Shown here piece after piece: positions 25,072-32,409 of a stretch of 48,874 nt of DNA. The notes beneath the pieces are model-generated. The model was not told where the DNA came from. It worked only from the letters and a program-made list of their open reading frames with translations, and did no database searches. The position numbers and the translations under genes were made by a program. The stretch comes from an uncultured Collinsella sp. (lineage in GTDB: Bacteria > Actinomycetota > Coriobacteriia > Coriobacteriales > Coriobacteriaceae). The DNA is taken from contig CATVZP010000007.1 of assembly GCA_958348565.1 (NCBI GenBank), forward strand, positions 1 through 48,874. Direction: 5' to 3'. The number at the start of each line of letters is the position of its first letter. Positions within the stretch are counted from its first letter, which is position 1.

Positions 25072-25986
25072 GTGTCCGAACGTCCCAAGGCATCCGCTCC
25101 CAAGGCGCCTACTTCCGCGAAGCCCGCGCGTAAGGCTTCCGCTGCAGGGGCGCCTGCAGCGAAGAGCGGCTCCGGTTCGTGGCTGGCGGGCTTTATCACC
25201 CGTGCCGCCGCCGGTATCGTCTATGCCGTTGTCTTTATCCTGTGCCTGGTTTTGGGTATTGTGCCCACGGCCATCTTCGTGTCCGTCATGAGCGGTCTGT
25301 GCTGCTATGAGTTCTTCCGCATGACGAGGCTCGACGGCAAGGTTGCCAACGAGCGCCTTGGTATCGCTGCCGCCGTGCTCTTTCCGCTCTCGGCTCTGGG
25401 CGATTCGCTGCTGTTGAATGCCCTGCTGTTCGCTTTGATGCTTGCGGTTGGTATCTGGTATGTCTGGTCTCCGCGCACTCGCATCTCTGACGTTGCCGTG
25501 ACGCTCATGGGCCCCATCTACACTGGCTTTATGCTGTCGGCTATCGTGCTGCTGCGCGATGCCGTGCCCGGTTTTGCTGGCGCCCTGCTTTCGGTGGGCG
25601 TTTGCGCGTCCCTTTGGGTTTCCGACTCGTTTGCCTATATCGTGGGCAGCCGCATTGGCAAGCATAAGATGGTTCCCAAGATCTCCCCCAAAAAGAGCTG
25701 GGAAGGCTTTGTCGGCGGCATTTTGGGCTCTGTCTTGATCTGGCTCATCCTGTGGGCAACGCACTTCTATAAGCTGAGCCTGCCCTATGCACTGCTGTGC
25801 GGCGTGGTCGTCTCCATCCTGGGCGTTATCGGCGACCTCATCGAGTCGCGTATCAAGCGCGGCGTGGGCGTCAAAGATTCAGGTAATCTCATCCCGGGCC
25901 ACGGCGGCATGCTCGACCGCAGCGATTCGCTCATCTTTGGCTGCATTACCGCGAAGCTGCTGCTGATGATCGGAGGCGTGCTGTAA
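25072..25986 (+). CDS. cdsA: Phosphatidate cytidylyltransferase
   Basis: Integral membrane enzyme making CDP-diacylglycerol from phosphatidate and CTP. The 304-residue product has a Lys/Ala/Pro-rich cytoplasmic N-terminus of about 40 residues, then multiple hydrophobic segments. The conserved SDSFAYIVGSRIGKHK, SPKKSWEGFVGG and GHGGMLDRSDSLIF signature follow. The start is GTG at 25072, two bases after uppS. Its stop overlaps the dxr start (TAATG). Confidence 0.95.
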   Translation: MSERPKASAPKAPTSAKPARKASAAGAPAAKSGSGSWLAGFITRAAAGIVYAVVFILCLVLGIVPTAIFVSVMSGLCCYEFFRMTRLDGKVANERLGIAAAVLFPLSALGDSLLLNALLFALMLAVGIWYVWSPRTRISDVAVTLMGPIYTGFMLSAIVLLRDAVPGFAGALLSVGVCASLWVSDSFAYIVGSRIGKHKMVPKISPKKSWEGFVGGILGSVLIWLILWATHFYKLSLPYALLCGVVVSILGVIGDLIESRIKRGVGVKDSGNLIPGHGGMLDRSDSLIFGCITAKLLLMIGGVL

Positions 25987-27173
25987 TGGCTTATCAGACC
26001 ACCTACGGTCCCGACGGGCGTCTTCGTGTTGCCGTTCTGGGCTGTACTGGTTCTATCGGCACTCAGGCGCTTGACGTGTGCCGTCAGCATGCCGATCGCC
26101 TGCAGGTGACGGCGCTGTCCGTAAACTCCAGCACCTCCGAGCTCGTTGCCGCTGCCCGTGAGTTCTCGGTTCCGGTGGTTGCCGTGGCGGACGCCTCCCA
26201 TGGCGCCGACGCCGTGCTGCAGGAACTGCCCGAGGGCACGGAGCTCGGAATTGGCGCGCAGGCCGTGTGCGAGCTCGCATGCCGCGATGATGTCGACTGC
26301 GTGCTCGTGGCCATCGTGGGCGCTGCCGGTCTTGAGGCGAGCCATGCTGCGCTGACCTCGAACAAGCGTCTTGCCCTGGCCAACAAGGAGTCGCTCGTCG
26401 TCGGTGGCGATTTGCTTATGCCGTTGGCGCAGCCGGGCCAGCTTATCCCGGTCGACTCCGAGCATTCTGCCATCTACCAGTGCTATCTGGGCGAGAATCC
26501 GCGCGAGGCTCACTGCATTTGGCTTACCTGCTCGGGCGGCCCGTTCTTTGGCCGCACGCGTGACGAGCTCGATCGCGTGACGCGCGCCGATGCCCTGGCG
26601 CATCCTACGTGGGCTATGGGTGCCAAGATTACGATTGACTCCGCCACCCTCATGAACAAAGGTCTGGAGCGTATCGAGGCCATGCATCTGTTTGGCTGCG
26701 ATCTCGATTTCATTAACGTGGTCGTGCAGCGCCAGTCCAAGATTCACTCCATGGTCGAGTTTGCCGACGGCTCCGTGATGGCGCATCTCGGTGCCTCCGA
26801 CATGCGCATTCCCATCCAGTTTGCCTTCTCGTATCCCGAGCGTTGGGATACGCCGGCTCCGCGTATCGATTTCCGCGAGTTGGGACAGCTTACCTTCGAC
26901 GCGGCCGATATGGATACCTTCCGCTGCCTTGCGCTGGCCGAACGTGCCGGCAAGACGGGCGGCACCATGCCGTGCGCGCTCAATGCCGCCAACGAGGTCG
27001 CCGTCGACGCCTTCCTGCATGATGGCTGCAGCTTTACCGATATCGACCGCATTGTGGAATCCTGCATGGATGCTCACGATGCGCAGACGGTCGATTCGTT
27101 TGAACAGCTTCGCGACATCGATAGCTGGGCACGTGAAAAGGCTGCGCAGGTGCTCGCCGCAACCCGTTCTTAA
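25986..27173 (+). CDS. dxr: 1-deoxy-D-xylulose 5-phosphate reductoisomerase
   Basis: Second step of the MEP isoprenoid pathway (DXP to MEP, NADPH-dependent). The 395-residue product has the NADPH-binding GCTGSIGTQALDV near 15-27, LANKESLVVGG, the metal-site VDSEHSAIYQ and the SGGPFFG loop, and ends in the helical C-terminal domain. The ATG overlaps the cdsA stop by one base. With ispG two genes downstream, it shows that the MEP route is used. Confidence 0.97.
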   Translation: MAYQTTYGPDGRLRVAVLGCTGSIGTQALDVCRQHADRLQVTALSVNSSTSELVAAAREFSVPVVAVADASHGADAVLQELPEGTELGIGAQAVCELACRDDVDCVLVAIVGAAGLEASHAALTSNKRLALANKESLVVGGDLLMPLAQPGQLIPVDSEHSAIYQCYLGENPREAHCIWLTCSGGPFFGRTRDELDRVTRADALAHPTWAMGAKITIDSATLMNKGLERIEAMHLFGCDLDFINVVVQRQSKIHSMVEFADGSVMAHLGASDMRIPIQFAFSYPERWDTPAPRIDFRELGQLTFDAADMDTFRCLALAERAGKTGGTMPCALNAANEVAVDAFLHDGCSFTDIDRIVESCMDAHDAQTVDSFEQLRDIDSWAREKAAQVLAATRS

Positions 27174-27198
27174 CCCATAAGGATTGTTTTTTCGTTTT

Positions 27199-28560
27199 AT
27201 GGATACTGTTCTGAGCGTTCTCTCATCGGTCTTTTGGGGCCTGCTGATGCTTTCCGTCCTCGTGTTTTTGCACGAGGGCGGCCACTTTTTGGCGGCGCGT
27301 GCCTGCGGTGTCCGCGTGACTGAGTTCTTTTTGGGCCTGCCGTGTCGCTTTGATATCCACCACACGTCGCGTCGTATCGGCACCAAGTTTGGCGTGACGC
27401 CGCTGCTGCTGGGTGGCTATGCAGCTATTTGTGGTATGGATCCGACCGACGTCTCGTGTGCCGACCGCGTGCTTGCTGCCATCTATCGCCACGGCCGGGT
27501 GACGGTGGCCGATCTTGCCGTCGAGCTCGAGCTGTCCGAGGAGGATGTGCTCGAGGCCTGTGCTTTGCTGTTGGGCTGGGGCTCCATCGCTCCCTGGTAT
27601 GAAGAAGGGGAAAAGCCTTCGCCCAATTACTATCCCACCAAGTACCAGACCCTGCCGCGTGACGCGGCGGGTTATACCACCTTTGACGGCCGTCGGTTCG
27701 ATCGCGAGCACGCGACTGCCGAGGGCGATGTATGGGAGCTGCCGTGCGGCGAGGCCGAATTCCTTGCACGCGAGCGCTCGCACACCTATTTGGGCCAGGG
27801 CTTTGTCAAGCGTGCCTTTATGCTGCTTGCGGGCATTATCGTCAATATCCTGACGGGCTTTTTGCTCCTTATGAGCATCTATTCCATCGCAGGTGTCACG
27901 GTGCCGGTGGATACCAATGTGATCGGCCAGGTTGACGATGGCTCGATTGCCGCCGCGGCGGGAATCGAGGGCGGCGACGCGATCCTTTCGGTCGACGGAG
28001 TATCGTGCTCTACCTGGATGGACGTATACGATGCCATCGGAAAGGCTGCCGGTAAGGACGATATCGCCATCGAGTATGAGCGTGACGGCAAGCAGCATTC
28101 GACCACGGTTGCACTCAAAGAGGACGAGCGCCTAGGTGTGTATGCCTCTACGCAGGTGGTCCGTTTAGACCCCATCACGTCGGCTCGTCTGTCCTTCTCC
28201 TATGTCGTGCAGACAGCGGAGGGCGTGATGCGCCTTCTCCAGCCGCAGCATACGATGGAGATTCTCGATCAGTCCTCTTCGATCGTGGGTATTAGCGTTA
28301 TGTCCTCACAGGCTGCTGCTGCCGGCCCTGCCACGTTCCTTTCGTTTGCCGCCCTCATTTCGTTCTCGCTTGGCTTTATGAACCTGCTGCCCATCCCGCC
28401 GCTCGATGGCGGTAAGCTGGTCATTGAGATCATTCAAAAGATTGCGGGCCGCGAGCTTCCGCTCAAGGTCCAGACGATTGTGAGCTATGTGGGCATCGCG
28501 CTCTTTGCGCTGTTGTTTGTCTACATGCTTCGTTCCGACATCCTTCGATTTATTCTGTAG
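27199..28560 (+). CDS. rseP: Site-2 (M50) membrane metalloprotease, RseP/RasP family, with HTH-like insert
   Basis: Intramembrane zinc protease. From ATG 27199 the product has 453 residues: first membrane helix with zinc motif H25-E-G-G-H29, the membrane-associated loop ending LLGGYAA at 70-76, an insert at about 86-190, a second membrane segment (about 205-232), a PDZ domain (about 240-310), and the third zinc ligand in NLLPIPPLDGG (D403). Residues 86-135 of the insert look like a winged helix-turn-helix (see findings). TTG 27184 is an alternative start but sits on the AAGGA site. It lies between dxr and ispG, the normal place. Confidence 0.92.
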   Translation: MDTVLSVLSSVFWGLLMLSVLVFLHEGGHFLAARACGVRVTEFFLGLPCRFDIHHTSRRIGTKFGVTPLLLGGYAAICGMDPTDVSCADRVLAAIYRHGRVTVADLAVELELSEEDVLEACALLLGWGSIAPWYEEGEKPSPNYYPTKYQTLPRDAAGYTTFDGRRFDREHATAEGDVWELPCGEAEFLARERSHTYLGQGFVKRAFMLLAGIIVNILTGFLLLMSIYSIAGVTVPVDTNVIGQVDDGSIAAAAGIEGGDAILSVDGVSCSTWMDVYDAIGKAAGKDDIAIEYERDGKQHSTTVALKEDERLGVYASTQVVRLDPITSARLSFSYVVQTAEGVMRLLQPQHTMEILDQSSSIVGISVMSSQAAAAGPATFLSFAALISFSLGFMNLLPIPPLDGGKLVIEIIQKIAGRELPLKVQTIVSYVGIALFALLFVYMLRSDILRFIL

Positions 28561-28573
28561 GGGAGTGGTTGGA

Positions 28574-29656
28574 TTGTCTTTATCCCATCCTTTGCCTCGC
28601 GAGCTAACGCGTCCCGTGCATGTGGGCGGCGTGCAGATAGGCGGCGGCGCTCCGGTGGTGGTTCAGTCCATGACCTGCACCGATACCGCTGATGCCCAGG
28701 CAACGCTTGCGCAAGTGTGTGCTTTGGCGCAGGCTGGCTGCGATATCGTGCGCGTGAGTGTGCCCACCGAGGCCGCGCTCGAGGGTTTCCGCACCATCTG
28801 TGCCGAGTCTCCGGTGCCGATTGTCGCCGATATCCACTTTAACCATAAGCTCGCCATTGGTGCCGTTGAGGCTGGTGCTGCCAAGCTGCGCATCAATCCC
28901 GGCAATATCGGCGATTGGGCCAAGGTTGACGCGGTGATCGATGCTGCGGGTGCCGCGGGCTGTGCGATTCGTATCGGCGTCAATGCCGGTTCGCTTGAGC
29001 AGGATATCGCCGAGCGCGACGACCTCACGCAGCCCGAAAAGCTCGTGATGTCGAGCGAGCGTTTCGTCAAGCATTTTGAAGACCGCGGCTTTACGAACAT
29101 TGTGCTTTCGGCCAAGGCCCATAGCGTGCAAACGACGCTCGATACCTATCGAGCCCTGTCGCGCGAGATTCCCCACGTTCCGCTTCACCTGGGCGTGACG
29201 GAGGCCGGAACCAAGCTGCAGGGCACCATCAAGAGCTCGGTGGGACTCGGTATCTTGCTGTCTGAGGGCATCGGTGACACCATGCGCGTCTCGCTCACGG
29301 CCGATCCGGTCGAGGAGCCGCCGGTCGCCTGGGGAATTTTGCAGTCGCTGGGCCTGCGTCGCCGTGGTCCCGAGATCGTCTCGTGCCCCACGTGCGCCCG
29401 CTGCCAGGTTAACCTGATTCCCATCGCCGAGGAAGTAACCGAGCGGCTTAAGAACTATGCCGCGCCGCTTTCGATTGCCGTCATGGGATGTGCCGTTAAT
29501 GGTCCCGGTGAGGCTTCTGATGCCGACCTGGGCGTTGCTTGCGGACGTGGCCAGGCCCTGCTCTTTTCGCATGGCCAAATCATTGGTAAAGTAGCTGAGG
29601 ATCAAATTGTCGACGCGCTTATGGCCGAGGTCGACAAGCTTATTGAGGAGAAATAA
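28574..29656 (+). CDS. ispG: 4-hydroxy-3-methylbut-2-en-1-yl diphosphate synthase
   Basis: Iron-sulfur enzyme of the MEP pathway that reductively opens MEcPP to HMBPP. The 360-residue product has the TIM-barrel start VHVGGVQIGGGAPVVVQSMT, the barrel segment ADIHFNHKLA, and the C-terminal [4Fe-4S] ligands in CPTCARCQ and the MGCAVNGPGEA region. The start is taken as TTG 28574, eight bases after GGGGAG; GTG 28565 overlaps that site. proS starts directly after the stop codon. Confidence 0.95.
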   Translation: MSLSHPLPRELTRPVHVGGVQIGGGAPVVVQSMTCTDTADAQATLAQVCALAQAGCDIVRVSVPTEAALEGFRTICAESPVPIVADIHFNHKLAIGAVEAGAAKLRINPGNIGDWAKVDAVIDAAGAAGCAIRIGVNAGSLEQDIAERDDLTQPEKLVMSSERFVKHFEDRGFTNIVLSAKAHSVQTTLDTYRALSREIPHVPLHLGVTEAGTKLQGTIKSSVGLGILLSEGIGDTMRVSLTADPVEEPPVAWGILQSLGLRRRGPEIVSCPTCARCQVNLIPIAEEVTERLKNYAAPLSIAVMGCAVNGPGEASDADLGVACGRGQALLFSHGQIIGKVAEDQIVDALMAEVDKLIEEK

Positions 29657-31378
29657 ATGACTCGAGCAATGTATATGTCTAAGCTCTATGCGCCGACGCT
29701 CAAAGAGGATCCGGCCGACGCCGAGCTTGCAAGCCATCGTCTGCTGCTTCGTGCCGGTATGATCCGCAAGGAGGCCGCCGGTCTCTATTCCTATCTGCCG
29801 CTCGCTTGGCGCTCGATTCGTAAGATCGAGAACATCGTGCGCGACGAGATGGATGCCGCCGGTGCCCAGGAGCTCATGATGCCCATTATGGTCGATGCCG
29901 AGCTGTGGCGTGAGTCCGGCCGCATCGATGCCTATGGTAAGGAGCTGGTGCGCTTTGACGACCGTCATGGTCGCGAGTTTGTGCTGGGCCCCACGCACGA
30001 GGAGACCGTCACGGCCCTGGTGCGCAACGAGCTGCGCTCCTATAAGCAGCTGCCCGTCAACCTGTACCACATTCAGGACAAGTTCCGCGATGAGTTCCGT
30101 CCCCGCTTTGGCCTGATGCGCGGCCGTGAGTTCATCATGAAGGACGCCTACAGCTTCTCTGCCACGCAGGAGAGCCTGCAGGAGGAGTACGACAAGATGA
30201 AGCAGGCCTACGCCAACATCTGCGAGCGCTGCTACATCAAGGCTCTGCCCGTTGTCGCCGACTCCGGCGAGATCGGCGGCGACACCTCCGTCGAGTACAT
30301 GGCTCTGGCCGACGCCGGCGAGGCCTCGCTCGTCTACTGCGACGATTGCGGTTTTGCTGCCGATGACGAGGCTGCAAGCACCAAGGTCGTTGTGACCGAG
30401 GGCCCCGGCGACGGTACACTCACCAAGGTCGAGACTCCGGGTATGGGCACCATCGAGGCCGTCGCCAAGTTCTTCGGCTTCCCCGAGAACGGCACGCGCA
30501 AGTCGCTGGCATTGATCGACTCCGAGGGCAAGCCGGTCGTGGCCATTGTCCCGGGCGACCACGAGCTCAATGACTGCAAGGCCGAGCATGTCTTTGGTAA
30601 GGGCTATCGTATGATGACCGACGAGGAGCTTCAGGCGAACGGTCTGCACAAGGGCTTTATCGGACCGGTCAACCTGCCCGAGGGCATCCGTCTGGTGTGC
30701 GACGAGAGCCTTCGCGAGTCCAAGCAGTGGGCCTGCGGTGCCAACGAGGTCGATTATCACTTTACCGGTGCCTGCCCCGAGCGCGACTTTACCGTCGACG
30801 AGTGGGCCGACCTGGTCACCGTCGTTGCCGGCGATCCCTGCCCGCACTGCGGCAAGCCGCTCTCTGCCGCTCGCGGTATCGAGGTCTCCCAGGTCTTCCA
30901 GCTGGGCACCAAGTACTCCGAGGCCATGGGTGCCACCTTTATGGACGAGGACGGCAAGGAGAAGCCGCTTATCATGGGTTGCTACGGCGTGGGCGTGTCC
31001 CGTTCGCTCGCTGCCGTCGTGGAGCAGCACAACGACGAGCACGGTATCGTCTGGCCGGTCTCCGTTGCCCCGTACGAGGTTGCGGTGATTCCGCTCGACC
31101 CCAAGAAGGAGGAGTGCGCTACCGTCTGCGAGCAGATCGTTGATGGCCTGTGCGCCGAGGGTATCGAGGTCGTTGTCGACGACCGTGACGAGCGTCCCGG
31201 CTTTAAGTTTGCCGACAACGACCTTATGGGCTTCCCGTATCAGGTTGTTCTGGGTAAGCGCGGCCTTAAGAATGGCACCGTCGAGCTCAAGGACCGTGCC
31301 ACGGGCGAGCGCGAGGACGTGGCGATCGACGGGGTCGTCGCCAAGGTTTCCGAGCTTGTGAAGGCGGCCCGTCGTTAA
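29657..31378 (+). CDS. proS: Prolyl-tRNA synthetase (bacterial type)
   Basis: Charges tRNA-Pro. The 573-residue product has class II motif 1 and 2 regions (GPTHEETVTALVRNE; FRPRFGLMRGREFIMKDAY), the bacterial editing insertion domain (about 225-390), motif 3 GCYGVGVSRSLAAVVEQ and a C-terminal anticodon-binding domain (VDDRDERPGFKFADND). The ATG is immediately after the ispG stop, with GAGGAG upstream. It ends the long plus-strand series and is followed by two terminator hairpins. Confidence 0.97.
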   Translation: MTRAMYMSKLYAPTLKEDPADAELASHRLLLRAGMIRKEAAGLYSYLPLAWRSIRKIENIVRDEMDAAGAQELMMPIMVDAELWRESGRIDAYGKELVRFDDRHGREFVLGPTHEETVTALVRNELRSYKQLPVNLYHIQDKFRDEFRPRFGLMRGREFIMKDAYSFSATQESLQEEYDKMKQAYANICERCYIKALPVVADSGEIGGDTSVEYMALADAGEASLVYCDDCGFAADDEAASTKVVVTEGPGDGTLTKVETPGMGTIEAVAKFFGFPENGTRKSLALIDSEGKPVVAIVPGDHELNDCKAEHVFGKGYRMMTDEELQANGLHKGFIGPVNLPEGIRLVCDESLRESKQWACGANEVDYHFTGACPERDFTVDEWADLVTVVAGDPCPHCGKPLSAARGIEVSQVFQLGTKYSEAMGATFMDEDGKEKPLIMGCYGVGVSRSLAAVVEQHNDEHGIVWPVSVAPYEVAVIPLDPKKEECATVCEQIVDGLCAEGIEVVVDDRDERPGFKFADNDLMGFPYQVVLGKRGLKNGTVELKDRATGEREDVAIDGVVAKVSELVKAARR

Positions 31379-31411
31379 TCTACGATTTCGATTGTAGTTC
31401 GATATACGGGG

Positions 31412-31458
31412 CGGCCCCGCATTTCTCCAGATAGGGGAGATGCGGGGCCGTCCTTTTA
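31412..31458 (+). terminator. Intrinsic terminator after proS
   Basis: CGGCCCCGCATTTCTCC pairs with GGGGAGATGCGGGGCCG around a short loop and is followed by TCCTTTTAT. Confidence 0.85.
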
Positions 31459-31482
31459 TCTTCTCGACGTACTCAATCGCTA

Positions 31483-31524
31483 AAAGGAAACCCCACAGCC
31501 CATGCGAGCTGCGGGGTTTCCTTT
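31483..31524. terminator. Bidirectional terminator between proS and the kinase gene
   Basis: AAAGGAAACCCCACAGC and GCTGCGGGGTTTCCTTT form a stem with A-rich and T-rich flanks. It can therefore end transcripts from both convergent sides: proS and the minus-strand 31557-32321 gene. Confidence 0.8.
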
Positions 31525-31556
31525 GTGCCTCCGATGCGAAATAAATCGCTCAGATA

Positions 31557-32321
31557 TTACTGATAATCGACGACGTCGATCCAGTTCTTCAGGAACTCAT
31601 CGTTCACGTTGCGCTTACGAGCGAGCTCGGAAGCGGCGACGATGCTCGTCCACTGACGCACGACCTGCATGGGCATGTCGGCGCGGTCGCAGTAGAGCTC
31701 CAGATAAGCCTCGGCCTGGTCCTTGCTGTTGAGGGCAAAGAGCAGGTAGGTGGTGGCAACGTCGGCAGCAGGGGAGCCCTGGGTGGCGTGTGCCCAGTCG
31801 CAGACGTACAGCTGGCCGTCGTCGCCGACGATGACGTTGGAGGGGTTGAAGTCGCCGTGGCAGACCTTGAACTCCTTGGTCATACCGTCCAGACGCTCCT
31901 GAAGGTTGTAGCGCGTGGTGGCATTGAGCTGATCGAGGCTGTCGATCATGCGGGCGAACTTGTCGCGCTGACGGTTGAGCAGCGGGGAGGTGTAGCCGTG
32001 GATCTCGATCTGGAGGTCGACGAACATCTCGAGGTACTCACCGAAGCGCTGGGGCTCGGCAGTCATCTTCTCGGCAAGGGTGGTGCCCGGAACCTTCTCG
32101 GTCACGAGCGCCCAGCCGTTGGCGTTCTCGAGCTGAGAAACCTCGAGAGCCTTGGGGCTGCGGATGCCGCACTCATTGATGCGGGCAAGATTCAAAGCCT
32201 CGTTGAACACGTCGGAGACGGGCTTGGTCTCGTTAAAGACCTTGACGATCTTGTCGCCCAGGTCGTAAACGACCTTGTTGCCACGGCGGACGAGCTCGGT
32301 CTTGGAATCGGGTAGCAGCAT
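31557..32321 (-). CDS. APH/choline-kinase-like phosphotransferase, substrate unknown
   Basis: Small-molecule kinase fold of 254 residues. An N-terminal lobe has the RGNKVVYDLGDKIVKVFN strand pair, including a candidate ATP-binding lysine (K24 or K27). The catalytic loop is H155-G-D157-FNPSN162 and the metal-binding aspartate is D175 in CDWAHA. These features define the aminoglycoside-phosphotransferase/choline-kinase superfamily. There is no signal peptide. I cannot name the substrate; drug resistance should not be assumed. The ATG has GAAAGGA upstream on its strand. It lies 88 bases downstream of adhE in the same direction, past a long hairpin, so it may be partly co-transcribed. Confidence 0.85.
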   Translation of the reverse strand: MLLPDSKTELVRRGNKVVYDLGDKIVKVFNETKPVSDVFNEALNLARINECGIRSPKALEVSQLENANGWALVTEKVPGTTLAEKMTAEPQRFGEYLEMFVDLQIEIHGYTSPLLNRQRDKFARMIDSLDQLNATTRYNLQERLDGMTKEFKVCHGDFNPSNVIVGDDGQLYVCDWAHATQGSPAADVATTYLLFALNSKDQAEAYLELYCDRADMPMQVVRQWTSIVAASELARKRNVNDEFLKNWIDVVDYQ

Positions 32322-32352
32322 GGTTGCATCCTTTCAACGATGCGATAGAAGC

Positions 32353-32393
32353 GACGGCGGGGGTGTGTGAAACACCCGTGCACCCCCGCCGTT
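32353..32393. promoter_or_regulatory. Long GC hairpin between adhE and the kinase gene
   Basis: ACGGCGGGGGTG and CACCCCCGCCGT pair around an inner repeat, TGTTTCAC-like in the minus direction. Neither strand has a U tract after the stem, so it is not a standard terminator. It may protect the adhE 3' end or limit read-through into the kinase gene. Confidence 0.5.
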
Positions 32394-32409
32394 AAAAACC
32401 GTGCTAAAA

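Noticed and set aside
31557..32321. Antibiotic-resistance aminoglycoside kinase
   Set aside because: Only superfamily-level motifs are visible and there is no mobile or resistance context, so the call is left at fold level.
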